From the NCBI GenBank assembly GCA_024398135.1, contig CP073750.1, positions 2,046,001 through 2,110,000 on the forward strand: DNA of 64,000 bases. Reading direction: 5' to 3'. Under the pieces are notes generated by a model that saw only the letters and a program-made list of their open reading frames with translations, was not told where the DNA came from and made no database searches. Source of the DNA: a bacterium SCSIO 12643. GTDB taxonomy: Bacteria; Bacteroidota; Bacteroidia; Flavobacteriales_G; Salibacteraceae. Below, piece by piece: positions 36,039 to 45,822 of the stretch. How positions within the stretch are numbered: position 1 is the stretch's first letter; each line of letters opens with the position of its first letter. A program made the position numbers and the translations under genes.

Positions 36039-37256
36039 ATGAAGAGTGTATTAGTATTTGTAGTTTTCATTCACTTAACCATTCAGGCTTTTTCCCAGAT
36101 TTATGTAGACACACTGGTAAATCAGATGTATAAAATATCTGATTGTGATAGCCATTTAATATACTCAGAAATTGCTAAAATCGTAAAGGACAAAAGAATT
36201 GTAATACTGGGTGAAGCCGGCCACGGTGATGGCGGTGTTTTTGAATTAAAATCAGGTTTGATTAAATATTTAGTTGAAAACCATGGATTTAACACTGTGG
36301 CTCTGGAAGGAGCAGGATTCTTTGATTTCCAGTATATCCAGAATAATGTACCAGAAGTTGAAGGAATTCAAAGAGCGTATTTGGGTTGGGCTCCAATGTG
36401 GAAAGATGCTAAAGAGACTAGCGTATTAAATAAGCTTATAGAAGAAGGAAAAGTAAAGGCTTTTGGAATGGATTCGGAAATTAGTTACGGAGCTAGTTTG
36501 TTGCCTTATTATTTGAGTAAAATGTATTCATTCGATGGGATCGATATGGATAAACTCTATAAGCTTAACCGTAGATTATATAGGCAAGACAGTACATTGT
36601 CAGCCGAAGATTATAGAATGATTGATTCATCCTATATCGAGATTAAAAAAAGATTAGATACTATGACAATTGCCATGGATGTAAAGGAAATACTGTTACA
36701 GTCTGTGGATAATGCATTAGCACTTTCAGAAGAATATCATATTGTATTTATTGATAAGGATATGAGAGATTATGGAATTAATACAAGAGATCAACAAATG
36801 GCTAATAACATTATGTGGTTTCTTGAAAGAAACCCGAATGCTAAAATGATTATTTGGACGGCCAGTTTTCATGGCGCTACTAAAATTAAGGATATTGTAT
36901 ATGATGAAGAAGATCCTAAACTATATGATTTGTATGTCACTTTGGGAGAACATTTAAAGGAAAAATATAAAGAAGGAGTATATTCAATTGCCTATACTTC
37001 CGGAGGTGGAGTTGCGGGAATGTACTTAACCGGGCAGGAATTTCCTGTTGATCCATTTGAGGAAACATTAGAAAGTCAATTATATCAAAAACCCATATGT
37101 TTTGGATTTCTAAATTTCAATGGGTTGAACCTAAGTGAATCTAAACAATATCAAAGTATTCTTATGGGCTACAGATTAAAAAAAGGAATCTGGCAAAATG
37201 CGTTTGATGGGATTTTTTATTTAAGAACAAATCATGCAACCTCACGTAGAAAATAA
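36039..37256 (+). CDS. Exported erythromycin-esterase-like protein in the lanthipeptide operon
   Basis: A 405-residue protein with a signal peptide (1-20, AFSQ). The mature part shows the erythromycin esterase (EreA/ChaN-like) pattern: ILGEAGHGDGGVFELK near residue 55 with the His and Glu typical of the active site, then GFNTVALEGAGFFDF, DMRDYGINTRDQQMANNI and IIWTASFHGATK. Known Ere enzymes hydrolyse macrolactone rings. Here it is exported and sits between the precursor and LanC (6 bp gap to lanC), so it may tailor, degrade or give protection from the product; all three are inference. A start at 35988 would lie inside the terminator, so the ATG at 36039 was chosen. Confidence 0.78.
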   Translation: MKSVLVFVVFIHLTIQAFSQIYVDTLVNQMYKISDCDSHLIYSEIAKIVKDKRIVILGEAGHGDGGVFELKSGLIKYLVENHGFNTVALEGAGFFDFQYIQNNVPEVEGIQRAYLGWAPMWKDAKETSVLNKLIEEGKVKAFGMDSEISYGASLLPYYLSKMYSFDGIDMDKLYKLNRRLYRQDSTLSAEDYRMIDSSYIEIKKRLDTMTIAMDVKEILLQSVDNALALSEEYHIVFIDKDMRDYGINTRDQQMANNIMWFLERNPNAKMIIWTASFHGATKIKDIVYDEEDPKLYDLYVTLGEHLKEKYKEGVYSIAYTSGGGVAGMYLTGQEFPVDPFEETLESQLYQKPICFGFLNFNGLNLSESKQYQSILMGYRLKKGIWQNAFDGIFYLRTNHATSRRK

Positions 37257-37262
37257 CCTTAT

Positions 37263-38375
37263 ATGGAAGATAAAAGTAATTTAATTGATGAAATTTTCGA
37301 AAAGGTCGTTCGGTGGCATTTAAATCCAGAGAACAAAGATTATGGTCTTCTAACAGGGAAAACAGGCGAGTGTGTGTTTTTTTATAATCTATATACAAAG
37401 ACTGGGGAGGCCCGATTCATGGGGTATATAGGAGATTTTATTTCTGATGTGGTTTCTAATCCAGAAAAAATATTTAATAAGGTCACACTTTGTGATGGAG
37501 CTGCGGGTTTTGTTTGGTTTTTAAAATTTTTACAGCGAAATAAAGAGATTGAAAGTATCTATGATGTTATCGATAAGGATTTAACGAATTTTCTCTTTGA
37601 GTCTGCGGAAAAACAGTTTGATCGTGGGAATTGGGATTATATGCATGGTGCGTTGGGTATAATCTTGGCCTTAGCAGATGACGAACCTAGATTTATACAT
37701 TTAATGGAAGAAAAACTTCTAAGTCTTAAAAAAGAAGATGGAGGCGGTTTTATATGGGAATCTGAGATGTATGGAGATAAAATTAATTTGGGAATTGCGC
37801 ATGGTTTACCAAGTATCGTTTACTTTCTAGGGAAGTACAGAGAACATTTAACTAGTATAGATTCGATGTTCATTGATACGATATTGACTTCGGTGACGAA
37901 CTCTAAATTGGGACATGGTCATACCAGTTTATATCCCTCTTTTATGGGAGACGATTCCGTTTCAAGGTTGGGATGGTGTTATGGTGATATTTCTATTGGT
38001 TCCTCTTTATTAGATGTTAGTAAGCTAAATAAAAAAGCAGAAAATATTCTTTTAGAAACCGCCAGACATTCTATGTCCAGAAAAGATAAGTCGGATACGT
38101 TAATTGCGGATTCATGTATTTGTCACGGAACTGCAGGAGTAGAATTGATATACAATAAGTTTTATAAAAACTATACAGATCAAGGTTTTAAAGATTTTGC
38201 TCAGTATATGAATGCGGAGACGGGCAATTTATTACGGAAAAATAATTTTAAATTTTTTGATAGATATTCATCGGAATGGATGGAGAATTACTCTTTACTT
38301 GAAGGATTATCAGGGGTGGGTCTGGTATTGCTGGGAGTAGATAATGGATGGGATGAATGTATAATGCTAAGTTAA
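37263..38375 (+). CDS. LanC-family lanthionine cyclase
   Basis: A 370-residue cyclase with the zinc-binding residues of LanC: Cys239 in GWCYGD, and Cys287-His288 in ICHGTAG. The surrounding HGALGIILALAD and GIAHGLPSIVYFL repeats are those of the alpha/alpha toroid. It catalyses addition of Cys thiols to dehydroalanine and dehydrobutyrine, making the thioether rings. It starts 6 bp after the esterase-like gene and ends 6 bp before LanB, within one operon. The length is normal for LanC. Confidence 0.92.
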   Translation: MEDKSNLIDEIFEKVVRWHLNPENKDYGLLTGKTGECVFFYNLYTKTGEARFMGYIGDFISDVVSNPEKIFNKVTLCDGAAGFVWFLKFLQRNKEIESIYDVIDKDLTNFLFESAEKQFDRGNWDYMHGALGIILALADDEPRFIHLMEEKLLSLKKEDGGGFIWESEMYGDKINLGIAHGLPSIVYFLGKYREHLTSIDSMFIDTILTSVTNSKLGHGHTSLYPSFMGDDSVSRLGWCYGDISIGSSLLDVSKLNKKAENILLETARHSMSRKDKSDTLIADSCICHGTAGVELIYNKFYKNYTDQGFKDFAQYMNAETGNLLRKNNFKFFDRYSSEWMENYSLLEGLSGVGLVLLGVDNGWDECIMLS

Positions 38376-38381
38376 CTCTAT

Positions 38382-41300
38382 ATGAAATTGGAATTTGACA
38401 AATCATTAATCGTCAGGTCTCCATTATTGTCATTTAAAGAATCTTTAACCTTAAATGATTTAAAGAGTCTGTTTAATGATACGGTAATAATGGAAGCAAT
38501 ATTTCTTTCATCACCTGATCTCTACAATAGAATAAATGATTGGAAAAGTGGTTGTGATTTTTCCAAAGATGATGAGGGGAAATTGATAAACACCATGGTG
38601 AAATATGCGAGTAGAATGAATTCTCGATGTACACCATTTGGACTGTTCGCAGGATGTGTGGTTGCTACATTTTCTGAGTATACTGATATGAAGATTCATT
38701 CAGGGGCCAAAAAAAGAAGTACCAGATTGGATATGAATTATACGGGTGCGTTGGCGCAAAAAATAGCTAAAGAAGATTATATCCTGCCCAATTTAAAGTT
38801 TTACCCAAACACAAGTTTATATCATATAGCCAATAAATTAAGGTATGTAGAATATTACTATAAAGGGAAGTCTCGCATACATCAAATATCATCTGTGGAT
38901 AATTCTATTTATCTACAAAGAATAATTGATAAATCACAATCAGGGGCAACAAGAGTAGAGTTAATCGAGGAGTTGATTGATGATCAAATATCTTTTGATG
39001 ATGCAGCTGAATTTATTCATCAGGTTATAGAGTCTCAAATTTTGGTTAGTGACCTGGAACCTTGTGTCACTGGGGAAGAGTCGCTTGATCAAATTTTAAG
39101 TGCTTTGTCCAAAATGGATAAAGTCAGTAATAGTGTGCAGTTACCAGGATTGATCTTAGAATTAAATGATGTCAAAAGTAAATTAGCAGATTTGGACACC
39201 CGTACAGGGAATTTATCGGGAAGATATTTAGAAGTTCAAAAACAATTGGATTCGTTTAATATACCTATTGATAATGGAAAACTTTTTCAAACGGATCTAT
39301 ATCATATGCCGGTTGACTCTGAAATGACGATCACCAAAAACATTCAGAATCAATTACGAAAAACGATCGAAGTACTTAATTATTTAACCCCGTATCAAGA
39401 GAGTAGTAATTTAAAGGATTTTAAATCTAAGTTTAAAGAGAGATATAATGATCAGGCGGTTCCGTTATTAAAAGCTCTTGATTTGGAATGGGGAATTGGA
39501 TACGCACAAAATTCCGTATCCAGTGGAGAGGTTAATCCATTGATTAATGATTTGTTCTTACCGAAATTGGAGATACGAGAATCTCAAATAAAATGGGACC
39601 CGGTCCAAGAGTTTTTGCTGACAAAGCTGAATAAAGCACTCAATGAAAATAAGAAAGTTGTTCAGGTTGAGTTAGGTGAAGTAAGGCATTTAAAGAAACT
39701 TAACTATGATGATTTGCCTTTGACATTTTCTGTGAAATTTAGACATCTGTATAAAAAGGAAAGATCCGATTATTTGAAGATCGATAGTATTGGAGGTTCC
39801 AGTGGAATAAATCTATTAGGCCGGTTTGCATCATCAAATCAGCATATTGAAAATATTGTGGATGATCTGGCAAAGCATGAACAGAAAAAAACAAATGCAA
39901 TAATTGCAGAAATTGTACATCTACCAGAAAATCGAGTAGGCAATATTTTAATGCGCCCATCTTTTAGAGATTATGAGATTACCTATTTGTGTAATTCCAG
40001 TTTACCTCTGGAAAGACAAATAAAAGCAAGTGATATTTTGGTGTCTATTGTGAATGATAGAATAGTACTTCAGTCAAGAAAAGATGGAAGAGTTATTGTG
40101 CCAAAGCTTGGAAATGCGCATAATTACGCTACTAATTCGATGCCTGTATATCATTTTTTATGTGATGTGCAAAATCAAGGATTGAGAGGTGCGTTGGGGT
40201 TTTATTGGGGGGTGTTATCAGAACAATTTAAATTTTTACCAAGAGTAGAGATTGGAGATGTTGTGGTTTATCTGGCAACTTGGAGTTTATTAAAAAAAGA
40301 CTACCAGGATTTATGCGATAATCCTCAGAGCATTTCTATATGGCAAGAAAAATGGGGGGTTCCCAATCAAATTTTGCTAACCGATGGTGATAATGAACTC
40401 TATGTGAACTTAAAAGATACTTTAAGTTTAAATATGTTTTTATCAGAGATAAGAAAGCGAACATCTATCAAATTTGTTGAGTTTCTTTTTAAATCTGAAA
40501 ACGCGATAATCAAAGATGAGAAGAACAATTCTTATACGAATGAATTGATAGCAACGGTTAAGCGAAAGGTTACTGATACAAATGCTGAATTGGCTGTAAA
40601 TCCCCATAAAGGGTCGGATGAAAAAGGAGTAAGTCATTTTAATTTGGGATCGGAGTGGTTGTATTATAAAATTTATACAGGAACTAAAACTGCAGATATG
40701 ATTCTGACAGATGTGATCAAGCCATTAGTCGAATTTCTAAAACAAAAAAAGTGGATTGATTCATGGTTTTTTATCCGTTATGCAGATCCCGAACACCATC
40801 TTAGATTAAGATTCCATTTACCTGAAATAGATAAATTGGGATTGGTGATTTCTAAATTTAATGAGTCTTTCGAAGAATATGAAAACAATGGATCGATCTG
40901 GTCTATAAAAAATGATGTTTATGAGAGGGAAAACTCAAGGTATGGCTATAACTCTATTCACATAGCGGAACAAATATTTCATTGGGAAAGCGAGTGTATA
41001 ACCGATGTGATTGCTCATATTGAAGGTGATGAGGGGGAAGAGGTGAGATGGAAATTTGCGGTAAGAGCAGTGGATGACCTTATTGATATTTTTAAATATA
41101 CTCCTGAAGAAAAAAGAGATTTCATGGAGTGGTTAAAATCAGCTTTTGCAGAAGAATTCGGTATGGATCGATTCCTAAAAAAGCAAATGGATAAAAAGTT
41201 TAGGGAGCATCGGAATTTGTTAATTGAAGTATTAGATCGGAGTAAAGATCAATACTCAAATCACAAGACTTTATTAGAATTATTATCCAGAAAGAGAATG

Positions 41301-41516
41301 TTCTCACAGGGGTTGGTAGATGAGTTGTTGGAGATGCAACGTAACAATGAGTTGCACGTGAATATGCATGAATTATTGGCGAGTTTTATTCATATGCTGC
41401 TGAATAGATTATTTAAAAGTAAACAAAGAGTACATGAAATGGTTGTGTATGACTTTTTGTGGAGAACCTATCGTTCAGAAATAGCAAGACGAAGTAAGAT
41501 TAAAGAAAGTGTATAA
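38382..41516 (+). CDS. LanB-type lanthipeptide dehydratase (full length)
   Basis: A 1044-residue class I dehydratase. The N-terminal about 700 residues form the glutamylation domain, beginning IVRSPLLSFKES and including RMNSRCTPFGLFAGC near residue 78, a conserved LanB stretch. The C-terminal part from about residue 750 (HFNLGSEWLYYKIYTGTKTAD, WFFIRYADPEHHLRLRFH) is the SpaB_C elimination domain. Using glutamyl-tRNA it dehydrates core Ser/Thr. Both domains are in one chain, unlike the split LanB of some Bacteroidota clusters. It starts 6 bp after LanC. Confidence 0.93.
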   Translation: MKLEFDKSLIVRSPLLSFKESLTLNDLKSLFNDTVIMEAIFLSSPDLYNRINDWKSGCDFSKDDEGKLINTMVKYASRMNSRCTPFGLFAGCVVATFSEYTDMKIHSGAKKRSTRLDMNYTGALAQKIAKEDYILPNLKFYPNTSLYHIANKLRYVEYYYKGKSRIHQISSVDNSIYLQRIIDKSQSGATRVELIEELIDDQISFDDAAEFIHQVIESQILVSDLEPCVTGEESLDQILSALSKMDKVSNSVQLPGLILELNDVKSKLADLDTRTGNLSGRYLEVQKQLDSFNIPIDNGKLFQTDLYHMPVDSEMTITKNIQNQLRKTIEVLNYLTPYQESSNLKDFKSKFKERYNDQAVPLLKALDLEWGIGYAQNSVSSGEVNPLINDLFLPKLEIRESQIKWDPVQEFLLTKLNKALNENKKVVQVELGEVRHLKKLNYDDLPLTFSVKFRHLYKKERSDYLKIDSIGGSSGINLLGRFASSNQHIENIVDDLAKHEQKKTNAIIAEIVHLPENRVGNILMRPSFRDYEITYLCNSSLPLERQIKASDILVSIVNDRIVLQSRKDGRVIVPKLGNAHNYATNSMPVYHFLCDVQNQGLRGALGFYWGVLSEQFKFLPRVEIGDVVVYLATWSLLKKDYQDLCDNPQSISIWQEKWGVPNQILLTDGDNELYVNLKDTLSLNMFLSEIRKRTSIKFVEFLFKSENAIIKDEKNNSYTNELIATVKRKVTDTNAELAVNPHKGSDEKGVSHFNLGSEWLYYKIYTGTKTADMILTDVIKPLVEFLKQKKWIDSWFFIRYADPEHHLRLRFHLPEIDKLGLVISKFNESFEEYENNGSIWSIKNDVYERENSRYGYNSIHIAEQIFHWESECITDVIAHIEGDEGEEVRWKFAVRAVDDLIDIFKYTPEEKRDFMEWLKSAFAEEFGMDRFLKKQMDKKFREHRNLLIEVLDRSKDQYSNHKTLLELLSRKRMFSQGLVDELLEMQRNNELHVNMHELLASFIHMLLNRLFKSKQRVHEMVVYDFLWRTYRSEIARRSKIKESV

Positions 41517-41525
41517 CAAAGTGTA

Positions 41526-43739
41526 ATGGGATTTCCTTTTTATCGTCAACCTGACAAAATGGACTGTGGTCCAACCTGTTTGCGTATTATATCAAAGCAC
41601 TATGGACGTAATGTATCTTTAAATAGACTTAGGGAATTGTCAGAAACTACGAGGGCGGGATCTTCTTTAAGAAATATTTCTGATGCCGCTGAAAAAATTG
41701 GGTTTCGAACACTTGGTGCAAAATTAGATCTGGTGAAACTGAAAGAGGAAGCTCCGCTGCCTTGTATTGTTTTCTGGCAACAACAACACTTTGTTGTTGT
41801 ATATAAGATCAAAAAGAATACGGTTTATGTTTCTGATCCCGCGCATGGATTACTTGAGTATAGTAAAGAGGAGTTTATAAAAAACTGGATAGGTTTAAGC
41901 GCAATTGAAAGTTCAGGTGAAGGAATTGCGTTATTGCTAGAACCTACTCCTCAGTTTATGGAGGATGAAGAAAATGATAAAGAAGTAAATAAGGGGTTCC
42001 GATTTTTATATAAATATCTATTTAGGTATAAAAGCTTTTTGGTTCAATTGGCAATTGGATTATTGGCAGGAAGTATTTTGCAATTAATATTTCCGTTTTT
42101 AACACAAAGTGTTGTAGATATTGGTATTCAAAATCAAGATATACACTTTGTTTATTTAATATTAATAGCGCAGTTGTTCTTGTATTTTGGGAAAACTGCT
42201 ATCGATATAATCAGAGGTTGGATTTTTTTGCATTTAAGTGCTCGAATAAATATATCCTTAGTTTCTGATTTTTTTATCAAGTTGATGAAGTTACCTATTT
42301 CATTCTTTGATGTGAAAATGACTGGTGATCTGATGCAACGTATTAATGATCATGAACGTATTGAAAACTTACTTACTTCAACCTCTTTGAATGTATTGTT
42401 TTCATTTTTTAACCTAATTGTATTTGGTGGAGTCCTGGCATGGTATGATCTATCGATTTTTGCGATTTTCTTTATTGGTAGCTCACTTTATGTGTTGTGG
42501 GTAATTCTTTTTCTAAAGCGAAGAAAAGATCTCGATTATAAAAGGTTTTCTCAAATGAGTGATGAGCAAAGTAAAATTATGGAGCTTATTAATGGAATGC
42601 AAGAGATTAAATTGCATAATGCAGAAAGACAAAAAAGGTGGGGGTGGGAATACGTGCAGGCTAGATTGTTTAGAGTGTCTATGAAAAGTTTAGTATTACA
42701 ACAAACTCAAATAATTGGTTCAGGATTTATAAACGAAATAAAGAATATATTCATAAGTATATTCTCTGCAAAACTGGTTATTGATGGCCAAATTACTTTA
42801 GGTATGATGATGTCGATTTCCTATATTATTGGTCAATTGAATAGTCCAATTGAACAGTTGATAGGTTTTGTGTACTCTGTTCAGGATGCAAAGATTTCTC
42901 TGGAACGTTTATCAGAAATTCATAACAAAGAAGATGAGGAAGGTTTGCCGGGTGTGGATGGAACAAATGAGAAGGTTGTTGAAATTCCCCTAGATTCAGA
43001 TTTTGCATTAGATCAGGTTTGTTTTAGATATGTTGGTAGTACGTATGAAGTGATTAAGGGGGTGGACCTGGAGATTCCGGCAAACAAAATTACTGCTATT
43101 GTTGGCGCAAGTGGTAGTGGGAAAACTACTCTAATGAAGATGCTTCTGAAGTTTTATGAGCCCACAGAAGGAGATATAAAGATTGGGAGATTCAATTTAC
43201 AGAATGTATCACAAAAATATTGGAGGGAAATGTGTGGAGTAGTAATGCAAGAAGGGTATATATTTAATGATACGATAGCAAATAATATTGCAATTGGGGA
43301 AACGGTGATCGATAAGGAGAAGTTGAAACGAGCTGTTGAAATTGCCAATATAGAAGACTTTATAGAAGGATTACCTCTGGGGTATAACACTAAAATAGGA
43401 ATGGAAGGAATTGGTATGAGTACGGGGCAAAAACAGCGTTTATTGATTGCCCGTGCAGTGTATAAAGATCCAAAGTTTATCTTTTTTGATGAAGCTACAA
43501 GCGCACTCGATGCAAAGAATGAAAGTATTATTATGAATAACTTAAATACTTTTTTTAGAAAAAGAACTGCTGTTGTAATAGCGCATCGTTTGAGTACGGT
43601 TAGAAATGCAGATCAAATAGTGGTTTTAGATCAAGGTAGAATTATTGAGAGAGGTACCCATGAAGAGTTGGTGAGCCTAAGAGGAAGTTATTATACATTA
43701 GTTAAAAATCAGCTTGATTTAGAAAAAATTAATGCCTAG
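41526..43739 (+). CDS. C39-peptidase ABC exporter (LanT-like)
   Basis: A 737-residue bifunctional transporter. The N-terminal C39 peptidase has Gln8, Cys14 (KMDCGPTC), His88 (QQHFVVVY) and Asp104 (SDPAHG), the expected active-site set for cleavage after double Gly. About six membrane segments follow (170-440). The ATPase domain has Walker A GASGSGKT at 527-534, the signature MSTGQKQRLLIARA and Walker B FIFFDEATSALD. It should remove the leader at Gly30-Gly31 of the precursor and export the product. It overlaps its adaptor gene by 8 bp. Confidence 0.95.
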   Translation: MGFPFYRQPDKMDCGPTCLRIISKHYGRNVSLNRLRELSETTRAGSSLRNISDAAEKIGFRTLGAKLDLVKLKEEAPLPCIVFWQQQHFVVVYKIKKNTVYVSDPAHGLLEYSKEEFIKNWIGLSAIESSGEGIALLLEPTPQFMEDEENDKEVNKGFRFLYKYLFRYKSFLVQLAIGLLAGSILQLIFPFLTQSVVDIGIQNQDIHFVYLILIAQLFLYFGKTAIDIIRGWIFLHLSARINISLVSDFFIKLMKLPISFFDVKMTGDLMQRINDHERIENLLTSTSLNVLFSFFNLIVFGGVLAWYDLSIFAIFFIGSSLYVLWVILFLKRRKDLDYKRFSQMSDEQSKIMELINGMQEIKLHNAERQKRWGWEYVQARLFRVSMKSLVLQQTQIIGSGFINEIKNIFISIFSAKLVIDGQITLGMMMSISYIIGQLNSPIEQLIGFVYSVQDAKISLERLSEIHNKEDEEGLPGVDGTNEKVVEIPLDSDFALDQVCFRYVGSTYEVIKGVDLEIPANKITAIVGASGSGKTTLMKMLLKFYEPTEGDIKIGRFNLQNVSQKYWREMCGVVMQEGYIFNDTIANNIAIGETVIDKEKLKRAVEIANIEDFIEGLPLGYNTKIGMEGIGMSTGQKQRLLIARAVYKDPKFIFFDEATSALDAKNESIIMNNLNTFFRKRTAVVIAHRLSTVRNADQIVVLDQGRIIERGTHEELVSLRGSYYTLVKNQLDLEKINA

Positions 43740-45099
43740 TCAAATGATCCATACTACGAAAGAATCGGAAGTAATTGAGGTTCGAAATCAGGAAACACCT
43801 GAGTTTGTTGTGGAAAGACGTTCAAGAATTGATGAAATTAGATCAGATGAAGTGCAGGAAATTTTAAATCGGTTACCGTCCTGGACAGTTAGATGGGGGA
43901 TGACATTGATTTTTTGTTTGATTTTGATTTTGATAACTTTTTCATGGATTGTCAAGTATCCGGATATTATTAAAGCTCCAATGGTATTAAGTACTGAGAA
44001 CCCACCGGTGCGTTTGATAAGCAAGGTCTCGGGTAAAATAGTTAGTTTGGAAAGAGCTAATGGAGATATTGTTTCTATGGGAGAAAAGTTGGGGCTAGTA
44101 GAAAGTCCAATATCCCTTGAAGAAGGGAACTATTTAAAAAATTATATCAGAGAAGTTAATATCCTTTTAATTGATAGCACACACAGTTTACCTCAAATAA
44201 AACCAGAATTTGCTTTTGGGGAGCTTCAACAGGCATTTAATCAGTTAAGTAAATCTTGTTTTGAATATCAGAAACTGCAACGCAATAATTATGAGAGGCA
44301 AAGAATGAATTCTTTACAAGATAAAATTGATAAATACGAGAAGGTTCGCGTAATTACTAAAAGGCAATTGAGAATTGCAGAATTGGATTTAAAAAATGTA
44401 AAATATGTTTTAGATGAAAATGTTATCCTGTTTGAAAATGGTACAATTTCAAAAATGGAACTATTTGCTGAGGAAAGTAAATATCATCAGAAACAGATGG
44501 AAATAGAGAGTTTAAACAAGTCGATAGCAGAAATGGATGTCAACTTGAGTAATTTGAATCAAGAACTAGCTGATTTAAAATATAATTATTTGGATAAGGT
44601 TTTGGTTTTAAAAAATGACATTAGTCTGTATGTCAATAGTATTCAGAGTGGTTTGGAGAGTTGGAAGTTTAACTATGAAATTTCAGCACCTGTTAATGGT
44701 AGATTAGTCTATTTGTCGCATTGGAAGAAAAATGAGTATATTAATTCTTCAACCCCATTATTTGCTGTTATTCCAGAAAATGAGGAGTTTGTCGCGAATT
44801 TAAAAGTGCCTTCAAATGGATATGGAAAGATTAAAGTGGGACAAAAAGTGAGGTTAAGTTTAAGCAGTTTTCCGTCTACAGAGTTTGGTTATTTGGAAGG
44901 AGAAGTATCCAGATTAAATGAAATATCTAATCAGGGTGAATATTTGGCTGAGGTTAGATTGATAAATGGAATGAAGAGCAGCTACAATATAAATCTGGAG
45001 TTTACTCCAGAGATGGAAGGAGTCGCTGATGTGATTACTGATGATCTAAGAATATTAGAAAGGCTGTTCATTCAGTTCAATAAATTAACGCAACGATAA
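43732..45099 (+). CDS. HlyD-family secretion adaptor of the lanthipeptide exporter
   Basis: A 455-residue membrane fusion protein: cytoplasmic N-terminus (1-50), one membrane segment (about 52-75, MTLIFCLILILITFSWIV), a split lipoyl/beta-barrel region (FEISAPVNGRLVYLSHWKK and GYGKIKVGQKVRLSLSSFP) and a long central coiled coil (about 150-310). It spans the periplasm to link the C39 exporter with an outer-membrane TolC channel. The start ATG overlaps the exporter gene; an ATG at 43744 is also possible. No TolC gene is in the cluster, but one lies at 51.9 kb. Confidence 0.9.
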   Translation: MPSQMIHTTKESEVIEVRNQETPEFVVERRSRIDEIRSDEVQEILNRLPSWTVRWGMTLIFCLILILITFSWIVKYPDIIKAPMVLSTENPPVRLISKVSGKIVSLERANGDIVSMGEKLGLVESPISLEEGNYLKNYIREVNILLIDSTHSLPQIKPEFAFGELQQAFNQLSKSCFEYQKLQRNNYERQRMNSLQDKIDKYEKVRVITKRQLRIAELDLKNVKYVLDENVILFENGTISKMELFAEESKYHQKQMEIESLNKSIAEMDVNLSNLNQELADLKYNYLDKVLVLKNDISLYVNSIQSGLESWKFNYEISAPVNGRLVYLSHWKKNEYINSSTPLFAVIPENEEFVANLKVPSNGYGKIKVGQKVRLSLSSFPSTEFGYLEGEVSRLNEISNQGEYLAEVRLINGMKSSYNINLEFTPEMEGVADVITDDLRILERLFIQFNKLTQR

Positions 45100-45108
45100 T
45101 TGGTTATT

Positions 45109-45813
45109 TTAAACGTTAAAGGGTGTCATTTCCATATCAAAAATTCTTTGAAAATGAACCTGAAGTTTATCTTTTACTTCCTGCATATCAACCTCTCGAC
45201 CTAATTCTCTTTGCAATGAAGTAACATCTTTATCTACAATACCACACGGAACAATATTGCCAAAATATTCTAAATTGGTATTTACATTTAATGCGAATCC
45301 ATGCATGGTTACCCAACGAGAGGTCTTAACTCCAATGGCACATATTTTTCTCTCTTGTGGAGTTCCAGGATCAATCCATACACCAGTATATTTTTCAAAT
45401 CGTTCCCCTTTGATGCCATATTCAGCACATAATTGGATTACAGCCTCTTCAATATTTCTAAGATATAGGTGTATGTCTGGTTTGAATTGATCTAAATCTA
45501 GGATAGGATAACCTACTAATTGACCTGGGCCATGATAAGTAATATCACCACCCCTATTAATTTTATAAAATGTAGCCTCTTTATCTTCAAGACCTTGTTC
45601 GTCTAATAATAGATTGTCTAAAGATCCACTTTTTCCAAGCGTATAGACATGTGGATGTTCAACGTAGAAAAAGTAATTTTTCGGAGAAGTAGGCTGTTCA
45701 CTTTTTATGTTTTTCAGTTTAAGCTCAACACTTTCTTTGAAGATTTCCTCCTGAAAATCCCAGGCTTCCTGGTAATCCAATTTACCTAAATCTTTGAAAA
45801 ATACTTTTGGCAT
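45109..45813 (-). CDS. lipB: Lipoyl(octanoyl) transferase LipB
   Basis: A 234-residue acyltransferase that moves octanoate from acyl-carrier protein to lipoyl domains. Signatures: GGDITYHGPGQLVGYPILDL around residue 88, ERKICAIGVK with the catalytic Lys, and NIVPCGIVDKDVTSL with the catalytic Cys. The length is normal. It is the last gene on the minus strand here and converges with the HlyD adaptor with only 9 bp between stops. Confidence 0.95.
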   Translation of the reverse strand: MPKVFFKDLGKLDYQEAWDFQEEIFKESVELKLKNIKSEQPTSPKNYFFYVEHPHVYTLGKSGSLDNLLLDEQGLEDKEATFYKINRGGDITYHGPGQLVGYPILDLDQFKPDIHLYLRNIEEAVIQLCAEYGIKGERFEKYTGVWIDPGTPQERKICAIGVKTSRWVTMHGFALNVNTNLEYFGNIVPCGIVDKDVTSLQRELGREVDMQEVKDKLQVHFQRIFDMEMTPFNV

Positions 45814-45822
45814 AGCTTTAAA

